Source: Verrucomicrobiota bacterium (GTDB taxonomy: Bacteria; Verrucomicrobiota; Verrucomicrobiia; Opitutales; Opitutaceae). Taken from it: a stretch of 34,669 bases of DNA. Positions 1 to 10,480 of the stretch are shown here, in pieces (the first letter of the stretch is position 1; every line of letters starts with the position of its first letter). The stretch covers positions 1-34,669 of the forward strand of contig JAGVUB010000052.1 in assembly GCA_019136515.1 (NCBI GenBank), in the 5' to 3' direction. A model generated the notes under the pieces. It saw only the letters and a program-made list of their open reading frames with translations, searched no databases and was not told where the DNA came from. A program made the translations under genes and the position numbers.

Positions 1-58
1 CGCACTTGCTGGCGAGAATGCGGTCGTTCAGTTTGCGGATGTTAGTTGTAGTAACCAT
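1..58 (-). CDS. 5' end of an unidentified gene (partial)
   Basis: An open frame starts with ATG at 58 on the minus strand and runs off the left edge; its first residues are MVTTTNIRKLNDRILASKC. A GAGG purine stretch lies about 15-20 nt upstream, inside the loop of a perfect hairpin (61-98). Nineteen residues are too few to name a family. The ATG placement next to a structured leader is the only support that this is a real start. Confidence 0.35.
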   Translation of the reverse strand, partial: MVTTTNIRKLNDRILASKC

Positions 59-60
59 AC

Positions 61-98
61 GGCCGACAGGTTGGACCTCTTCGTCCCGCCTGTCGGCC
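61..98. promoter_or_regulatory. Perfect 10-bp hairpin in the leader of the left-edge gene
   Basis: GGCCGACAGG (61-70) and CCTGTCGGCC (89-98) are perfect inverted copies around an 18-nt loop. On the minus strand the hairpin ends 2 nt before the ATG at 58, and its loop carries the purine-rich GAAGAGG that could serve as ribosome-binding site. It could be a leader regulating translation or simply a repeat-derived palindrome. Confidence 0.45.
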
Positions 99-107
99 TC
101 ATGGCAT

Positions 108-258
108 CTACGGGTCGAGTATGCCGAACGGGTAGGACCGGTCTCTGACCGGTCGCGTTGGGCGCGAGCCGCAGGAGCGGGCATGGGGCGTGGGCGTCCA
201 GTCGGAGACTGAACCTACGGGTTGAGCGTGCCGAATAGGTGGGATCAGTCTCCTGGTG
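108..258. repeat. Two diverged direct copies with internal palindromes
   Basis: About 42 nt from 108 is repeated from 215 (offset 107) with roughly three-quarters identity by eye; both begin CTACGGGT and contain TGCCGAA. The second copy is bracketed by the perfect 9-bp inverted repeat GGAGACTGA (204-212) and TCAGTCTCC (245-253), with ACCTA/TAGGT pairing inside. Near the first copy GACCGGTC occurs twice (136-143, 147-154). No gene is supported here. Confidence 0.5.
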
Positions 259-282
259 TATGATACGGCGTCGCCTCGCGCC

Positions 283-311
283 GGATCGAGACCCTTGGCG
301 GGTTTCGATCC
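283..311 (-). terminator. Hairpin 3' of the chemoreceptor gene, repeat family member
   Basis: GGATCGAGACCC (283-294) pairs with GGGTTTCGATCC (300-311) with a single G-U wobble, loop TTGGC. It starts 8 nt past the stop codon of the chemoreceptor, so it may end or stabilise that transcript. No T tract follows, so a classical intrinsic terminator is not shown. The same core (CGAAACCC, TTGGC, GGGTTTCG) recurs at 24803-24823, so this is also a dispersed repeat. Confidence 0.5.
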
Positions 312-318
312 GGCGGGG

Positions 319-2184
319 CTAGGGGCGCCGGGTCCCGGCGACGGCGAACGCGGAGCAGTTCGCGACCATCTCCTCCAACGCGGTGGTGGACCGGTGGAGC
401 TCCTCGACGAGATGGCGGAATTCCGCGGAGGCTGAGGCGTTCTCCTCGGCGGTGGCGGCGGTGCGCTGCGTGATGGAGTCGAGCCGCGTGAGGGCTTCGC
501 GGACCTGGACAAGGCCGTGCGTGCTCTGTGTGGACGCCTGTTCGATCTCGGCGACGAGGCGGTGGTAGTCGCGGGTGACGGTGGAGATGGCGGTGAAGCG
601 CTCGTGCACGCCGCGGCTGAGCTCGGCGCTGCGGGTGTTGGAGCCGATGGCGGTCTCGATGCGGGTGCGGGTTTCGCGCGCGGCCTCGGCGCTGCGGCCG
701 GCCAGGTTGCGCACCTCCTCGGCGACGACGGCGAACCCGGCCCCGGCCTCGCCGGCGCGGGCGGCCTCGACGGCCGCGTTGAGCGCGAGGATGTTGGTCT
801 GGAAGGCGATCTCGTCGATCGACTTGAGGATCTTGGCGATGTCCTGGTTGGTCTGGCGCACGCCCTCCATCGCCGCGACGAGTTCGCCCATCTGGGTGGT
901 GCCGCCGTTGGTCGCCTCGTTGGCCTGCGCGGCGAGCTGGGCGAGGTGGTGGATGTGGTTGAGATTTGATTGCGTCATCGAGCTCAGCTCCTCGACGGAG
1001 GCGCTGATCTCCTCGAGGGCGCTGGCCTCGTCGCAGGCGTCGGTGCTGAGGGTCTTGGAGGAGTCGACGATGATCTGGGAGGAGTCGTTGCCGCGGTTGG
1101 CGGCGCTGACGAGTTTCTCGCTGAGTTGTCGCAACGGGGCGGTGATGCTGCGCGCGATGGCGGCGACGCCGAGGGCGAGCAGCGTGGCGGCGACCGCCCC
1201 GGCGACGAGCAGGACCCAGAGGCGGCGACGCGTGGCGGCGAGGTGGTGCTCGGTGTAGTCGACGATGCCGGCGGAGACGGCCCGGGAGAGCGTGGCGAAA
1301 GCCGCCTCGACGCGCGTGAACGGGCCGGACTGGTAGGCGGCCTGGGTGGTGCCGAGCGCGGAGAAGTCGGCGGCCTTCACACCGAGCTCGAGCGCCTTGT
1401 CGGCCATGGCGACGATCCGCGTGTAGTCGGGATCGGCGAGGAGCGTGTCGATCGCCTGCGCGGTCGCGGGGTCGGCGAGGCTGTGGAGCCGCGAGAGGTG
1501 GTCGTCCATCGCGAGGCGCTTGGTCTTGAGCTCGCCGTAGCCGATCTCGACGAGCTTGTTGTCGCGGAGCACGGTGTTGACGAGACCTTTGACCTTCCAG
1601 AAATCGCGCTGAAGGCGGGCGACGTTATCCTGGGTGGTGATACGGCGCACGAGTTCGGCGTCCTGCGACTCGAGGCAGAGGACGGGCAGGAAGTTGGCCT
1701 GCGTGAGCAGGACGACATCGTAGGACTTGAGCGCGCGGCTGCGCAGCGTGGTGACAATCTCGCGGTCGGTCCGTCGGTCGGGCCGGAGCAGTTCCTCACG
1801 GACCGGGGCGATGACCGGTTCGGACTGGAGCGCGGCGGCGAGGCTTTCACGGAAACGTGCGCTGAACTCCTGCCCGGCCCGGCCGGCGAGCGCCTGCAGC
1901 TCGGCCATGCTGGCCTGCGAGGCGCGGATGGACTCGTCGTAGCGTGCGAGTTGTTGCGCGGGAGAGCCCTCGCCGCTGAAACCCGCGGCTTGGTAGGCGA
2001 GCTGGCGTTCGCGAGTGACGTTGTCGGCCAGTTCGTAGGCCTTGAGGGAGATGTTGGTGGTTTCGCGGAAGCGCCGCAGGGCGTTGAACTCGAGCCAGCC
2101 GGCGCGCACGAGCAACAGGGAGGGCAGGGCGACGCCGACGACGGCGGCGGCGCCGAGGGCGATGAGCTTACACTGGATTCGCAT
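319..2184 (-). CDS. Methyl-accepting chemotaxis protein
   Basis: A 621-residue transmembrane chemoreceptor that would pass ligand signals to CheA/CheW. The start chosen is the ATG before [11 protein letters not shown], which places a transmembrane helix at about residues 6-28; the much longer upstream frame overlaps panC antisense and is rejected. A helical sensor region follows (about 30-320), then a second transmembrane helix (about 323-345), then the cytoplasmic coiled coil. The conserved hairpin tip [20 protein letters not shown] begins near residue 456 and is followed by the usual [10 protein letters not shown]. No clear CheR-binding C-terminal pentapeptide is seen. The periplasmic part resembles long helical-bundle sensors, but no ligand can be inferred. 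It is divergent from panC and no chemotaxis genes are adjacent, so it is an orphan receptor. No good Shine-Dalgarno sequence is visible. Confidence 0.93.
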   Translation of the reverse strand: MRIQCKLIALGAAAVVGVALPSLLLVRAGWLEFNALRRFRETTNISLKAYELADNVTRERQLAYQAAGFSGEGSPAQQLARYDESIRASQASMAELQALAGRAGQEFSARFRESLAAALQSEPVIAPVREELLRPDRRTDREIVTTLRSRALKSYDVVLLTQANFLPVLCLESQDAELVRRITTQDNVARLQRDFWKVKGLVNTVLRDNKLVEIGYGELKTKRLAMDDHLSRLHSLADPATAQAIDTLLADPDYTRIVAMADKALELGVKAADFSALGTTQAAYQSGPFTRVEAAFATLSRAVSAGIVDYTEHHLAATRRRLWVLLVAGAVAATLLALGVAAIARSITAPLRQLSEKLVSAANRGNDSSQIIVDSSKTLSTDACDEASALEEISASVEELSSMTQSNLNHIHHLAQLAAQANEATNGGTTQMGELVAAMEGVRQTNQDIAKILKSIDEIAFQTNILALNAAVEAARAGEAGAGFAVVAEEVRNLAGRSAEAARETRTRIETAIGSNTRSAELSRGVHERFTAISTVTRDYHRLVAEIEQASTQSTHGLVQVREALTRLDSITQRTAATAEENASASAEFRHLVEELHRSTTALEEMVANCSAFAVAGTRRP

Positions 2185-2496
2185 GGGGAACGGCGGGTGG
2201 CGGGAGGGGGCGTGGTCTCTTGGCGCGATGCGACCGGTGGCCGGACACACCGCGCCCCTGTTGTTATCGGCCGAATGGGGCGGCGCTGAAACCGGGGCGG
2301 GCGAGCCGGGCGCTGGAGATCGCGGATTAACGCAGCATGCGAAACCGCGTCGCGCGGCGTCCGCACGAGGGTGCGCCTGGCGCACGCCGCGTGCGGACGC
2401 GCGTTCCCGGGCCGCTGGTGCGTCCCGGTGGAAAGGCTTGAGTGCAGGCGCGCGCTCGGGATAGTTCGCAGAACGTCTCCGCGCGAGATTCCCACC
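2185..2496. other. Divergent intergenic region between the chemoreceptor and panC, with a long hairpin
   Basis: This 312-bp gap holds the promoters of two divergent genes, although no clear -35/-10 pair was recognised. Its main structure is a near-continuous hairpin at 2357-2400. The outer stem is GCGTCCGCACG (2357-2367) with CGTGCGGACGC (2390-2400). The inner stem is GTGCGCC (2371-2377) with GGCGCAC (2379-2385). It lies about 97 nt upstream of the panC start. Confidence 0.5.
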
Positions 2497-3339
2497 ATGC
2501 AAGTCATCAACTCGATCTTCGCCATGCAGTCGCTGGCCATGAATCTGGAGTCGAAGGGCCGCCTCATCGGCCTGGTGCCCACGATGGGCGCGCTCCATGC
2601 CGGCCACGTGAGTTTGATCGAGGCCGCGCGAAAACAGTGCGACACGGTCGTCGTCTCCATTTTCGTCAACCCAACGCAGTTCGGCCCCAACGAGGATTTC
2701 ACGAAGTATCCCCGCACGCTCGAGGCCGATCTTCAGGCCTGCGAGAAGGCCGGGGCCGACGTGGTGTTCGCCCCGCCGCCCGACGAGGTCTACCCGAAGG
2801 GCTACTCGACCTACGTCAATGAGGAGTTCATCTCCAAGCCGCTCTGCGGCCAGTCGCGCCCGGGCCATTTTCGCGGGGTGACGACCGTCGTCGCCAAGCT
2901 CTTCAACATCGTGCGGCCCGACCTCGCCTTCTTCGGCCAGAAGGACGCGCAGCAGGTCGCGGTGATCAAGAAGATGGTCAACGACCTGCACTTCTGCGTC
3001 GACGTGGTCGTCTGCCCGATCGTGCGCGAGGCCGACGGTCTGGCGATGAGTTCGCGCAACCGCTACCTCTCCACGATCCAGCGGCAAGATGCGCTAGCCC
3101 TTTCCCAGTCGCTGTTCAACGCGAAGAAGATGGTCGAGGCCGGCACGCGCAGCACCGATCGCGTGATCGCCGAGACGACCCATCTGCTGGGCGAACGTCG
3201 CCGTATCCGACTCATCTACGCGCAGATCGTCGACCGCTGCACGATGGAGACGATGAAGGAGATCATTCCCGGCAAGAGCCTGCTGGCCATCGCCGCCTGG
3301 GTCGACGAGGTGCGCCTCATCGACAACATCATCCTCTGA
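2497..3339 (+). CDS. panC: Pantothenate synthetase
   Basis: A 280-residue enzyme that joins pantoate and beta-alanine with ATP to make pantothenate, the coenzyme A precursor, in the cytoplasm. The nucleotidyltransferase HIGH-type motif is [10 protein letters not shown] (residues 28-37). [13 protein letters not shown], the ATP/pantoate loop GQKDAQQ and the KMSKS-equivalent MSSRNRYL all occur in the family order. Length is typical. The ATG at 2497 gives the canonical MQVINSI N-terminus; the open frame continues 42 codons upstream into sequence with a large hairpin and no family similarity, so that extension is rejected. The next gene begins 13 nt after the stop, suggesting cotranscription with the acetyltransferase and nadB. 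No panB or panD is nearby. Confidence 0.97.
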   Translation: MQVINSIFAMQSLAMNLESKGRLIGLVPTMGALHAGHVSLIEAARKQCDTVVVSIFVNPTQFGPNEDFTKYPRTLEADLQACEKAGADVVFAPPPDEVYPKGYSTYVNEEFISKPLCGQSRPGHFRGVTTVVAKLFNIVRPDLAFFGQKDAQQVAVIKKMVNDLHFCVDVVVCPIVREADGLAMSSRNRYLSTIQRQDALALSQSLFNAKKMVEAGTRSTDRVIAETTHLLGERRRIRLIYAQIVDRCTMETMKEIIPGKSLLAIAAWVDEVRLIDNIIL

Positions 3340-3352
3340 GCGGGGCGGCGTC

Positions 3353-3904
3353 GTGAACACCGCTGCCGCCTCCGCTCTCCGCGACGCCACCGAGGCCGAC
3401 CTGCCCGCCGTGCAGGCGATCTATGCGTACCATGTGCTCCATGGCACGGGGACGTTCGAGGAGGTGCCGCCGGATCTCGCGGAGATGACCCGCCGGTGGG
3501 GCGAGGTGCGCAGGCGCGGCTTCCCGTGGCTGGTCGCGACGGCGCCGGGCGGGGTCGTCGGCTTTGCCTACGCCAACTGGTTCCGCCCGCGCAGCGCGTT
3601 TCGCTTCACGTGCGAGGACTCGGTCTATCTCGACCCCGACCACTGTTCCCACGGGCTGGGTACGCGGCTGCTCGAGGAGCTGCTCGTGCGCTGCGCCGCC
3701 GCCGGCGCGCGGCAGATGCTCGCCGTGATCGGCGACAGCGCGAACGCGGCCTCGATCGGCGTGCATCGGCGCTGCGGCTTCGCGCCGGTGGGCACGATGC
3801 CTGCGGTCGGCCTGAAGTTCGGCCGCTGGCTCGATGTCGTGTTCATGCAGCGCGCCCTCGGCGCGGGGGCCTCTACCCCGCCGCCCGCCGCTCCCCCTTT
3901 ATGA
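3353..3904 (+). CDS. GNAT-family N-acetyltransferase (phosphinothricin acetyltransferase-like)
   Basis: A 183-residue acetyl-CoA-dependent acyltransferase starting at GTG (3353). The N-terminus RDATEADLPAVQAIYAYHV and the aromatic FRPRSAFRFTCEDSVYL match the Pat/YncA-type branch of the GNAT superfamily, which acetylates small amines or amino-acid analogues. The acetyl-CoA loop is around residues 98-112 (HGLGTRLLEELL), and NAASIGVHRRCGF follows as expected. The substrate cannot be told from sequence. The C-terminus is proline- and alanine-rich. Its TGA overlaps the nadB start (ATGA at 3901-3904), so the two are probably translationally coupled. Confidence 0.88.
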   Translation: MNTAAASALRDATEADLPAVQAIYAYHVLHGTGTFEEVPPDLAEMTRRWGEVRRRGFPWLVATAPGGVVGFAYANWFRPRSAFRFTCEDSVYLDPDHCSHGLGTRLLEELLVRCAAAGARQMLAVIGDSANAASIGVHRRCGFAPVGTMPAVGLKFGRWLDVVFMQRALGAGASTPPPAAPPL

Positions 3905-5514
3905 AGAGTGCGTACGATATTGTCGTGGTGGGCAGCGGCATCGCCGGGCTGAGCTTCGCGCTCAAGGCGGCCGCCGCCGGCCGCAGCGTGGCGATCCTCA
4001 CCAAGAAGAACCGCGCCGACTCGAACACCAACTTTGCCCAGGGCGGCCTCGCCGCCGTGATGGCCGCCGAGGACAACTTCGACAACCACGTGCGCGACAC
4101 CCTCGTCGCCGGCGACGGGCTCTGCGCTGAGGACTCCGTGCGCGCGATCGTGCGCGACGGCCCGGCGCGGGTCCGCGAGCTGGTCGGGATCGGACTCGAG
4201 TTTTCGCGCGACGCCAGCGGGCAGTTCGAGCTCGGCCGCGAGGGCGGCCACTCGCACCGGCGTATCCTCCATGTCCAGGACATGACGGGGAAGGCCATCG
4301 AGGAGGCGCTGCTGCGCGCCGTGGCCGGGAGTCGGAACATCGATCTCTTCGAGCACCTCTTCGCGATCGATGTCGTCACCTCGGCCAAGGTCGATCCCGC
4401 GGCGGGTCCGAACCGCGTCGTCGGCCTGCACGCGCTCGATGTGCACGAGCATCGCGTGGTCGCCATCGCCGCGCCCGTGGTGATGCTCGCCACCGGCGGC
4501 GCCGGGCAGGTCTATCTCTACACGACCAACCCCACGATCGCCACCGGCGACGGCATCGCGATGGCCTACCGCGCCGGCGTGCCGGTGCGGAACATGGAGT
4601 TCATCCAGTTTCATCCCACGACGCTCTACACCGCCGCCGGCGGGGCGGGCGCGGCGGCCGGGGCGTCGCGTTTCCTCATCAGCGAGGCGGTGCGCGGCGA
4701 GGGCGCGATCCTGCGCAACTTCGCCGGCGAGGCGTTCATGCCGCGCTACCACCACCAGGCCGACCTCGCGCCGCGCGACATCGTCGCCCGCGCGATCGAC
4801 AACGAGATGAAGACCTCCGGCACGCCGCACGTGTGGTTGGATATCCGCCACAAGGACGAGGCGTGGCTGCGGCAGCGTTTCCCCCAGATCTTCGCGGGCT
4901 GCGAGAAGGTCGGGCTCAACATGGCCAAGGATCTCCTCCCGGTGGTGCCGGCGGCGCACTACACCTGCGGCGGCGTGGCGACCGATCTCGCCGGCGCGAC
5001 CGAGCTGCCCGGCCTCTTCGCCTGCGGCGAGGTGGGCTGCACCGGGCTGCACGGGGCGAACCGCCTCGCGAGCAACTCGCTGCTGGAGGCCATCGTGGTG
5101 GCGCACCGCGCCGCCGCCGCGGTCGAGACCTACTTCGCCGCGCCGCGCGCCGCCGTGCCCGCCGTGCCCGAGTGGAAGGACCTCGGCGGCGACAATGCCG
5201 ACGAACGCGTGGTGCTCACCCACAGCTGGGAGGAGCTGCGGCGCGCGATGTGGGACTACGTGGGCATCGTGCGCACGACCAAGCGGCTCGAGCGCGCCCG
5301 GGCCCGGCTCGCCAACCTCGCGAAGGAGGTCCACGAATACTACTGGCATTTCTCGGTCGATCCGCAGCTGCTCGAGCTGCGCAACCTCATCGTGATCGGC
5401 GAGCTCATCGTCGGCTGCGCGCTCCAGCGCCACGAGAGCCGCGGCCTGCACTACACGCTCGATTTTCCGGAGAAACTGCCCGCGGCGCGCGACAGCGAGA
5501 TGCGGCGCAGTTGA
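3901..5514 (+). CDS. nadB: L-aspartate oxidase
   Basis: A 537-residue flavoenzyme that oxidises L-aspartate to iminoaspartate, the first step of de novo NAD synthesis. The FAD dinucleotide motif is GSGIAG at residues 11-16, followed by NTNFAQGGLAAV. The fumarate-reductase-type active-site elements (FIQFHPTTLY, LISEAVRGEG, PRDIVARAID), and CGEVGCTGLHGANRLASNS near residues 375-395, are all present. The C-terminal helical domain (DYVGIVRTTKRLE) completes a full-length protein. The start overlaps the preceding acetyltransferase by ATGA. No nadA or nadC is adjacent, but nadD is encoded at 23145 in this window. Confidence 0.96.
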   Translation: MKSAYDIVVVGSGIAGLSFALKAAAAGRSVAILTKKNRADSNTNFAQGGLAAVMAAEDNFDNHVRDTLVAGDGLCAEDSVRAIVRDGPARVRELVGIGLEFSRDASGQFELGREGGHSHRRILHVQDMTGKAIEEALLRAVAGSRNIDLFEHLFAIDVVTSAKVDPAAGPNRVVGLHALDVHEHRVVAIAAPVVMLATGGAGQVYLYTTNPTIATGDGIAMAYRAGVPVRNMEFIQFHPTTLYTAAGGAGAAAGASRFLISEAVRGEGAILRNFAGEAFMPRYHHQADLAPRDIVARAIDNEMKTSGTPHVWLDIRHKDEAWLRQRFPQIFAGCEKVGLNMAKDLLPVVPAAHYTCGGVATDLAGATELPGLFACGEVGCTGLHGANRLASNSLLEAIVVAHRAAAAVETYFAAPRAAVPAVPEWKDLGGDNADERVVLTHSWEELRRAMWDYVGIVRTTKRLERARARLANLAKEVHEYYWHFSVDPQLLELRNLIVIGELIVGCALQRHESRGLHYTLDFPEKLPAARDSEMRRS

Positions 5515-5664
5515 GCGGGCCGTTGCGCCGAACGGTGGGTGGCGCCCGGGGTGGCGCGATGCATCGATTCTCCCTTCGGCCCGGCTCAAAATGCCGTCGC
5601 AGGTTGTCCCGGACGCGGTTTGGGCAACCATGGGGATCCTCGTTTCCCTCAAACCCGCTTACCC

Positions 5665-6816
5665 ATGTCACCCCTCCGCCGCTTCCTTTGCTCCGCGCTG
5701 TTCCTCGGTGCCACCGCCCTCGGTGCCGCCGCTCCCGTATCCGCTCCGGCCAACCCCGCGGGCTTCGCCATCCACCGCGGCACCAACCTCAGCCACTGGC
5801 TCTCGCAGGATTTCGGTTGGGCGCCGCGCGAGGAGTGGATCACCGAGAACGACATCCGCTACATCGCCTCGCTCGGCTTCGACCACGTGCGTCTGCCCGT
5901 CGACGAGATCGTGCTCTGGAAGGAGGACGGCGCGCCCGACGAGGCCGCCTTCGCGCTGCTCGACCGCGCACTCGGCTGGATCAGGGCCGCGAAGCTGCGC
6001 GTGATCGTCGACCTGCACTCGGTGCGGGCGCACCATTTCAACGCCGAGAACGAGGGCGGCACCAACACGCTCTGGACCGACCCGAAGGCGCAGGAGCATT
6101 TCCTCGACCTCTGGCGGCAGCTCTCGGCCCGGTTGCGTCACCATCCGGTGGATTTCCTCGCGTACGAGATCATGAACGAGCCCACGGCCCCGGATCCCGA
6201 GGACTGGAACAAGCTCGTGGGGCGCAGCCTCGCGCAGATCCGCGCCACCGAGCCGAGCCGTGTCATCGTGCTCGGCGCGAACATGTGGCAGATTCCCCAG
6301 ATGCTGCCGAAGCTCGCGGTGCCCGCGGGCGACAAGAACATCATCCTGAGCATGCACACCTACGCGCCGCTGCTGCTCACCCACCACAAGGCCGACTGGG
6401 TCGACCCGGTGATCCGCGACTACCCGGGCCCGGTGGCCTATCCGGGCCCGATCGTCGATGCCGCGACCTACGCGAAGCTCGTCGCCGCCTACCCGAAGGA
6501 GAAGTACGACTTCCTCGCCAGCTCGACCGACAACTGGGGGCCGGACCGGCTGCGGCAGGAGTACGAGCCGGCGATCGCGCGGGCGAAGGAGCTCGGGCTG
6601 CAGCTCTACTGCGGCGAGTTCGGCTGTCTGCCGACCGTGCCGCGGGCCGCGCGGCTGGCCTATTATCGCGACATCGTCGGGGTGTTCGAGGCCGCCGGCA
6701 TGGCCTGGGCGAACTGGGAGTACAAGGGCGACTTCGGCCTCGCCGAGTGGCACGGCCTGAAGTCCCTCGATGGTGCTCCGGACGTGCAGTTGATCGACGC
6801 GCTCTTCCAGCGCTGA
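5665..6816 (+). CDS. Secreted glycoside hydrolase family 5 (cellulase-type)
   Basis: A 383-residue predicted exported retaining glycosidase. The start at ATG 5665 gives a signal peptide (MSPLRRFLCSALFLGATALG, cleavage near AAA/PVS). The GH5 beta/alpha barrel follows: GTNLSHWLS and VRLPVD, then YEIMNEP with E172 as acid/base, IILSMHTYAP, and LYCGEFGCLP with E318 as nucleophile, then WANWEYKGDFG. These fit the cellulase-like GH5 fold; the polysaccharide (beta-glucan, mannan or other) is not determined. There is no carbohydrate-binding module. It stands alone between nadB and pyrG. A LacI-type palindrome lies downstream, upstream of pyrG, rather than in front of this gene. Confidence 0.92.
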   Translation: MSPLRRFLCSALFLGATALGAAAPVSAPANPAGFAIHRGTNLSHWLSQDFGWAPREEWITENDIRYIASLGFDHVRLPVDEIVLWKEDGAPDEAAFALLDRALGWIRAAKLRVIVDLHSVRAHHFNAENEGGTNTLWTDPKAQEHFLDLWRQLSARLRHHPVDFLAYEIMNEPTAPDPEDWNKLVGRSLAQIRATEPSRVIVLGANMWQIPQMLPKLAVPAGDKNIILSMHTYAPLLLTHHKADWVDPVIRDYPGPVAYPGPIVDAATYAKLVAAYPKEKYDFLASSTDNWGPDRLRQEYEPAIARAKELGLQLYCGEFGCLPTVPRAARLAYYRDIVGVFEAAGMAWANWEYKGDFGLAEWHGLKSLDGAPDVQLIDALFQR

Positions 6817-6936
6817 ACGCCCGCCGAGCCTTCGCTCGTTTCCCTCGCCGCCCGCGCCCCTCCGGCCGCGGGCGGTTCTGTTTCCGGCCGTCCCTGGCTG
6901 CGCCTCGGGGCGTGGCGTGCGGCGACGGGCGTAGCG

Positions 6937-6964
6937 CCGGCGGCGGGCCGCGGGCCGCCGCCGG
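6937..6964. terminator. GC-rich hairpin downstream of the GH5 gene
   Basis: CCGGCGGCGG pairs with CCGCCGCCGG, extended by CC/GG across one bulged G. It lies about 120 nt after the glycosidase stop and about 100 nt before the pyrG start. No T run follows, so an intrinsic terminator role is tentative. Confidence 0.35.
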
Positions 6965-6999
6965 AGGCTGCTTTCGGTCGACGGAAGCCGGAAAACCAA

Positions 7000-8715
<1,716 letters not shown>

Positions 8716-8753
8716 GGCTTGCGGGCATTTGCGTGGCGGAGAAGTCTGGTGAC

Positions 8754-9221
8754 GTGGATCGCACCGGATTTCTCAGCTGGTTGGGCAGGGCTGCATGCCT
8801 CGTCGTTGTGCTTGCGTCGACGGGATGTGCGACGACCGGTGGCTTTGTGCGGCTGAAGCCGGCCGAGCTGGTGGGTACCTATTCCGCACCTTTGATGGTC
8901 ACATGGGCGCACGCGTTCGTTTTGGGCGAGAATGGTCATGCGGAATACGATGTGACCTATGACACATGGGCGGAGGGCGAGAATGGTGAACTGATATCCG
9001 GCGAGTCGTCCGCAGGATCTTGGGTGCTGACCGACGCGGGGTTGGTGGTTGTTACTCTCACCAGCGCCGACGGGCAGCCCGTCCGCATCGTGCTCCGCGC
9101 CGAGCGGTATGGGAAGCGCTTCGGCCTTCAGCAGATCGAACCCGATGTGGGAGGAGATTCGTTCACTTGGTTCTTCGTGCGGGAGGCCTCGGTGCCGGCG
9201 ACTGATGCTCCTGCCAAGTAG
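8754..9221 (+). CDS. Small lipoprotein of unknown function
   Basis: A predicted exported lipoprotein of about 155 residues. The N-terminus is charged, then hydrophobic (AACLVVVLASTG), and ends in a lipobox-type STGC, so the mature protein would start at Cys and be lipid-anchored. The rest is short beta-like segments with no recognised domain (GTYSAPLMVTW, GSWVLTDAGLVVV), consistent with a small beta barrel or lipocalin-like fold, which is only a guess. GTG 8754 was chosen because GGAG precedes it at 8738; GTG 8733 is an alternative seven codons upstream. Base composition is lower in GC than pyrG and kdsA around it. The stop TAG is again part of AGTAGGGCC. Confidence 0.7.
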   Translation: MDRTGFLSWLGRAACLVVVLASTGCATTGGFVRLKPAELVGTYSAPLMVTWAHAFVLGENGHAEYDVTYDTWAEGENGELISGESSAGSWVLTDAGLVVVTLTSADGQPVRIVLRAERYGKRFGLQQIEPDVGGDSFTWFFVREASVPATDAPAK

Positions 9222-9276
9222 GGCCTCAGGTAACCGTGTTGGTGCCTGCCTAACGGTGTGGCGCGATATGCCACGA

Positions 9277-9345
9277 GGGTAGGGGGGCTCCGAAACCTCC
9301 GCTTGTTCCGAGACGGAACCGCGGTCGCGCCGCCGCTCCGCCCTT
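9277..9345. repeat. GGTAGGG-type palindromic intergenic element (degenerate)
   Basis: The segment starts GGTAGGGGGGCTCC, continues with CCGAAACCTCC and a GTTCCG/CGGAAC hairpin, and ends CTCCGCCCTTG. By eye it is a degenerate relative of the elements at 10476-10540 and 13651-13828. It lies between the lipoprotein gene and kdsA. Confidence 0.45.
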
Positions 9346-9367
9346 GTCTTCATTCCGGCATCGGCAT

Positions 9368-9410
9368 TCTGTCGTCCGTCTTCTGCCGTCTGTCCTCCGC
9401 TCCCTTCCTC
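9368..9410 (+). repeat. Degenerate 7-nt tandem repeat upstream of kdsA
   Basis: Read in sevens the sequence is CTGTCGT, CCGTCTT, CTGCCGT, CTGTCCT, CCGCTCC and further pyrimidine-rich sequence. It is pyrimidine-rich on the sense strand and ends about 3 nt before the kdsA ATG, where a ribosome-binding site would be expected. It belongs to the same class as the arrays at 18189-18286 and 22861-23000. Confidence 0.55.
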
Positions 9411-9412
9411 CG

Positions 9413-10204
9413 ATGCTCTTCGATCCCCTGCGCCTGCTCCTGATCGCCGGTCCGTGCTCGCTCGAAAACGAAACCGTCTGCCGCACGGTGGCGACCGAGC
9501 TGGCGGACATCCGCGCGTGGCACCCCGAGCTGAACATCGTGTTCAAGGGCTCGTTCGACAAAGCCAACCGCACCTCGCTCTCCGGCGCGCGCGGTACGGG
9601 GCTCGAGGCCGGGCTCGCACTGCTCGCGATGGTGAAACGCGACTTCGGCTTCCCGGTGCTCACGGATGTGCACGAGCGCGAACAGGTGGCCGCCGTGGCG
9701 GCGGTGGTCGACGTGATCCAGATCCCCGCGTTCCTGTGCCGGCAGACCGACCTGCTCGTCGCGGCGGCGCAGACCGGCCGCGTGGTGAACGTGAAGAAGG
9801 GCCAGTTCCTCTCGCCGCAGGAGATGCCGTACACGCTCACCAAACTCGCCGGCGCCGCCGAGGTGTGGCAGACCGAGCGCGGTTCAACTTTCGGTTACCA
9901 GAACCTCGTCGTCGACATGCGCAGCTTCCCGCTGATGAAGGCCAACGGCTTCCCGACGATCCTCGACGCCACGCACAGCGTGCAGCTCCCCGGCGCGGGC
10001 GGCGGCAAGAGCAGCGGCCAGCGCGAGTTCGTCGAGCCGCTCGCCAAGGCGGCGCTCGCCGCGGGTGCCGACGGGCTCTTCTTCGAGACGCATCCGAATC
10101 CCGCCGAGGCGATCTCCGACGGCCCGAACATGGTGCCGCTCGCCGAGTTCTCCGGCCTGATCGAACGCTGTCTCGCCGTCTGGCGCGCGGTGCGGGCCGC
10201 GTAA
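9413..10204 (+). CDS. kdsA: 3-deoxy-D-manno-octulosonate 8-phosphate synthase
   Basis: A 263-residue enzyme that condenses phosphoenolpyruvate with arabinose 5-phosphate to KDO-8-P for LPS inner core, showing the organism has a LPS-type outer membrane. Family motifs are [45 protein letters not shown], the [13 protein letters not shown] segment and FFETHPNP. The first strand reads IAGPCSLEN with C15 at the position where metal-independent (E. coli-type) enzymes carry Asn, so this is predicted to be the metal-dependent class. The ATG at 9413 lies right after a pyrimidine-rich heptamer repeat and has no obvious Shine-Dalgarno sequence. A perfect hairpin follows the stop. Confidence 0.96.
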   Translation: MLFDPLRLLLIAGPCSLENETVCRTVATELADIRAWHPELNIVFKGSFDKANRTSLSGARGTGLEAGLALLAMVKRDFGFPVLTDVHEREQVAAVAAVVDVIQIPAFLCRQTDLLVAAAQTGRVVNVKKGQFLSPQEMPYTLTKLAGAAEVWQTERGSTFGYQNLVVDMRSFPLMKANGFPTILDATHSVQLPGAGGGKSSGQREFVEPLAKAALAAGADGLFFETHPNPAEAISDGPNMVPLAEFSGLIERCLAVWRAVRAA

Positions 10205-10212
10205 CAAGAACA

Positions 10213-10230
10213 CGGCCCCGAGTGGGGCCG
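10213..10230 (+). terminator. Hairpin between kdsA and the small membrane protein gene
   Basis: CGGCCCC and GGGGCCG form a perfect 7-bp stem with loop GAGT, starting 9 nt after the kdsA stop. No T tract follows, so it may be an mRNA-stabilising or attenuating hairpin rather than a full terminator. Confidence 0.45.
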
Positions 10231-10252
10231 CCTCCGTTCCCCCCTGCCTCGC

Positions 10253-10480
10253 ATGAAAACACTTGTCGCGCTCGGGCTGATCGTTGTCGGCGTCTGGCTG
10301 TTCCACGACGGCTGGACGATGCGCGCCTCGCTCAAGGGCAAGACGCAGAGCGCGCTCGCCGGACTGGCCCGGCGCGTCGACGGCGAGACCCGCGTGCCGG
10401 AACATGGCTGGTACATGATCGCCGGCGGCGTGTGTGTGCTCGCCGGCGCTGGGGTGCTCTTCGCCGGGCGGAAGCGGTAG
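10253..10480 (+). CDS. Small two-helix membrane protein, DUF3185-like
   Basis: A 75-residue protein with transmembrane helices at about residues 3-20 (LVALGLIVVGVWLFHDGW) and 50-70 (WYMIAGGVCVLAGAGVLFAG), joined by a short polar segment. Layout and the VVGVWLFHDGW start resemble DUF3185 small membrane proteins, whose function is unknown. It is 48 nt downstream of kdsA. Its stop codon TAG (10478-10480) lies inside the left end of a palindromic intergenic element, so the original C-terminus may have been different. Confidence 0.72.
   Translation: MKTLVALGLIVVGVWLFHDGWTMRASLKGKTQSALAGLARRVDGETRVPEHGWYMIAGGVCVLAGAGVLFAGRKR

Noticed and set aside
970-2289. Long plus-strand glycine/valine-rich frame antisense to the chemoreceptor
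   Set aside because: It is composition-driven in high-GC sequence, matching no family and lying opposite a clear gene.
2185-3087. Upstream extension of the chemoreceptor frame
   Set aside because: It runs antisense through panC and lacks chemoreceptor character; the ATG at 2184 gives a proper membrane helix.
3625-5652. 675-residue minus-strand frame opposite nadB
   Set aside because: Shadow of a convincing nadB gene.
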